Positions 6,048-6,960 of a stretch of DNA of 6,960 nucleotides are shown here, piece after piece. Position 1 is the first letter of the stretch. The number at the start of each line of letters is the position of its first letter. The notes beneath the pieces are model-generated. The model did no database searches. It saw only the letters and a program-made list of their open reading frames with translations, and was not told where the DNA came from. Position numbers and translations under genes: made by a program. Origin of the DNA: Proteobacteria bacterium UBA5122 (lineage in GTDB: Bacteria; Pseudomonadota; Gammaproteobacteria; Tenderiales; Tenderiaceae); NCBI GenBank assembly GCA_002415485.1, contig DHYU01000020.1:29991-36950 (forward strand). The letters are read 5' to 3'.

Positions 6048-6100
6048 AGTCTGGCACATTGATGCCGTTGGTTGGCGCGGAGTCCATTCTATTGGGCTAC
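6048..6100 (-). repeat. IS110 upstream noncoding segment, copy B
   Basis: This is the partner of 4588-4640. The first 22 nt (6048-6069) are identical, and the next 31 nt align without gaps with 19 matches. It starts 44 nt upstream of the second IS110 remnant's ATG, against 41 nt in copy A, so the two copies keep the same layout. It ends about 93 nt before the DUF6765 gene, so the element's outer end probably lies in or near that gene's promoter region. Confidence 0.7.
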
Positions 6101-6193
6101 CTTGCCAATCAGTTGAATGGGAATGCCCAGGCCCAAGTTCCGCAGTGTAGCCGTAGAACATATAACAATGCTTATTTCGACAAGGAGTGTCTT

Positions 6194-6960
6194 ATGCAAA
6201 TCGATGGTCACCATGCGCTTACCTATATTGCCGCCCGCTTCGCGGGATTTCCCCAGGCCGATGCCGCCACCATCGCCTATGCAGCTCAATATGTGGACGA
6301 CGCCACCAATGCCGGGGTAATCAAGTTCGATAATGGTGCCATGTATTCACGCGTCTCATCGGCGCACAAGATGCTGGATTACCGAAACTCTGACGCACTG
6401 GCCAATCATCACGTCTGGATTCCGTTTCATTTTCTACCCGGCAATGGCAATAAACCAGCAGGGGCCAATCCCGACGGTTCATTCATTCGTAAGTTGATCT
6501 GTTACCCGGACAGCGCGGTCGCACGAGATATGTTAAAGGTCTGTGTGGCCGACCACGATAAACCGTATGGCCTGCATCGGCTCGGCATCACCATGCATGT
6601 CTATGCCGACACCTTTGCCCATCAAGGATTCGCCGGCGTTAACCACAAGGTCAATGAAGCAAAGCTTCTCAATAGCAATGATAAAAAATTAGAAAAAAGT
6701 TTTTTTGGCAAGATCGCCAATTTCTTTGTTAGTGAAGCCTTTCCACTAGGTCATGGTGCGGCGCTCAGTCATCCCGATCGCCCATACCTGATATGGGAAT
6801 ACCGAAACGGCCTGGAAGAACATGTCTCCCGCAACAATCCAGAGATATTCATCACGGCAATCGACAAAATGTGCCGGGCGATGCAGTGTTATCGGGCGCG
6901 TGATTTGGAGGTGAATCTTGAAGCCATGTCCGGACTGCCCAGCGAAGACCGAGACAAAAT
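6194..6960 (+). CDS. DUF6765 family protein, N-terminal 255 codons (continues past window)
   Basis: AAGGAG at 6182-6187 lies 6 nt before ATG 6194, and the frame stays open to the window end. The sequence matches what I recall of DUF6765: it opens MQIDGHHALTYIAARFAGF, followed by AAQYVDDATNAG, SRVSSAHKMLDYRN, VWIPFHFLPGN and, most diagnostic, GLHRLGITMHVYADTFAHQG (126-145) and PLGHGAALSHPDRPYLIWEY (184-203). The family has no established function to my knowledge. His128, His135, Asp139 and His143 (H-x6-H-x3-D-x3-H), together with His6/His7 and Asp35/Asp36, resemble the metal-binding layout of zinc-dependent phospholipase C/P1-nuclease-like folds. A metal-dependent hydrolase is therefore an inference. 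No signal peptide or membrane segment is seen in the visible part. It lies just beyond the second IS110 remnant; a poor -10-like TATAAC at 6161-6166 has no credible -35. Confidence 0.85.
   Translation, partial: MQIDGHHALTYIAARFAGFPQADAATIAYAAQYVDDATNAGVIKFDNGAMYSRVSSAHKMLDYRNSDALANHHVWIPFHFLPGNGNKPAGANPDGSFIRKLICYPDSAVARDMLKVCVADHDKPYGLHRLGITMHVYADTFAHQGFAGVNHKVNEAKLLNSNDKKLEKSFFGKIANFFVSEAFPLGHGAALSHPDRPYLIWEYRNGLEEHVSRNNPEIFITAIDKMCRAMQCYRARDLEVNLEAMSGLPSEDRDK

Overview
The window looks like a gammaproteobacterial chromosome segment. The evidence is a compact tyrosine/phenylacetate-type catabolic operon in the hppD-hmgA-fah-maiA order that I associate with Shewanella- and Vibrio-like gammaproteobacteria, strong Shine-Dalgarno sites, and moderate GC by eye. 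Genus cannot be read from the sequence.

Region 1 (1-4141, + strand) is a tightly packed operon. It holds the 3' end of 4-hydroxyphenylpyruvate dioxygenase (hppD), a short-type homogentisate 1,2-dioxygenase (hmgA), a fumarylacetoacetase-family hydrolase (fahA) and a zeta-class GST maleylacetoacetate isomerase (maiA). Together they take 4-hydroxyphenylpyruvate through homogentisate, maleylacetoacetate and fumarylacetoacetate to fumarate plus acetoacetate. The genes abut or overlap (0 nt gap, 4 nt overlap, 13 nt overlap), so translation is probably coupled. A fifth gene follows 27 nt after maiA with a strong ribosome binding site. It encodes a 300-residue protein that I read as a haem-oxygenase-like diiron oxidase (HDO/CADD-like) carrying a full candidate six-ligand set. 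It has no established role in this pathway and is the most interesting gene here.

Region 2 (4142-6193) is an approximately 2 kb accessory stretch with one intact gene, a CspA-family cold-shock protein on the - strand (4859-5068), followed by a strong symmetrical terminator (4750-4780). It is flanked by two decayed IS110-family transposase remnants, both on the - strand (4313-4546 and 5926-6003). Each has the same upstream noncoding segment (4588-4640 and 6048-6100), which is where IS110 elements carry their left end and bridge-RNA gene. Between the cold-shock gene and the second remnant is what looks like a decayed - strand protein gene of unknown function (about 5352-5655).

Region 3 (6194 to the end, + strand) is the first 255 codons of a DUF6765-family protein. 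It has a histidine/aspartate-rich motif that resembles zinc-dependent phospholipase C-like proteins, and it runs off the right edge.
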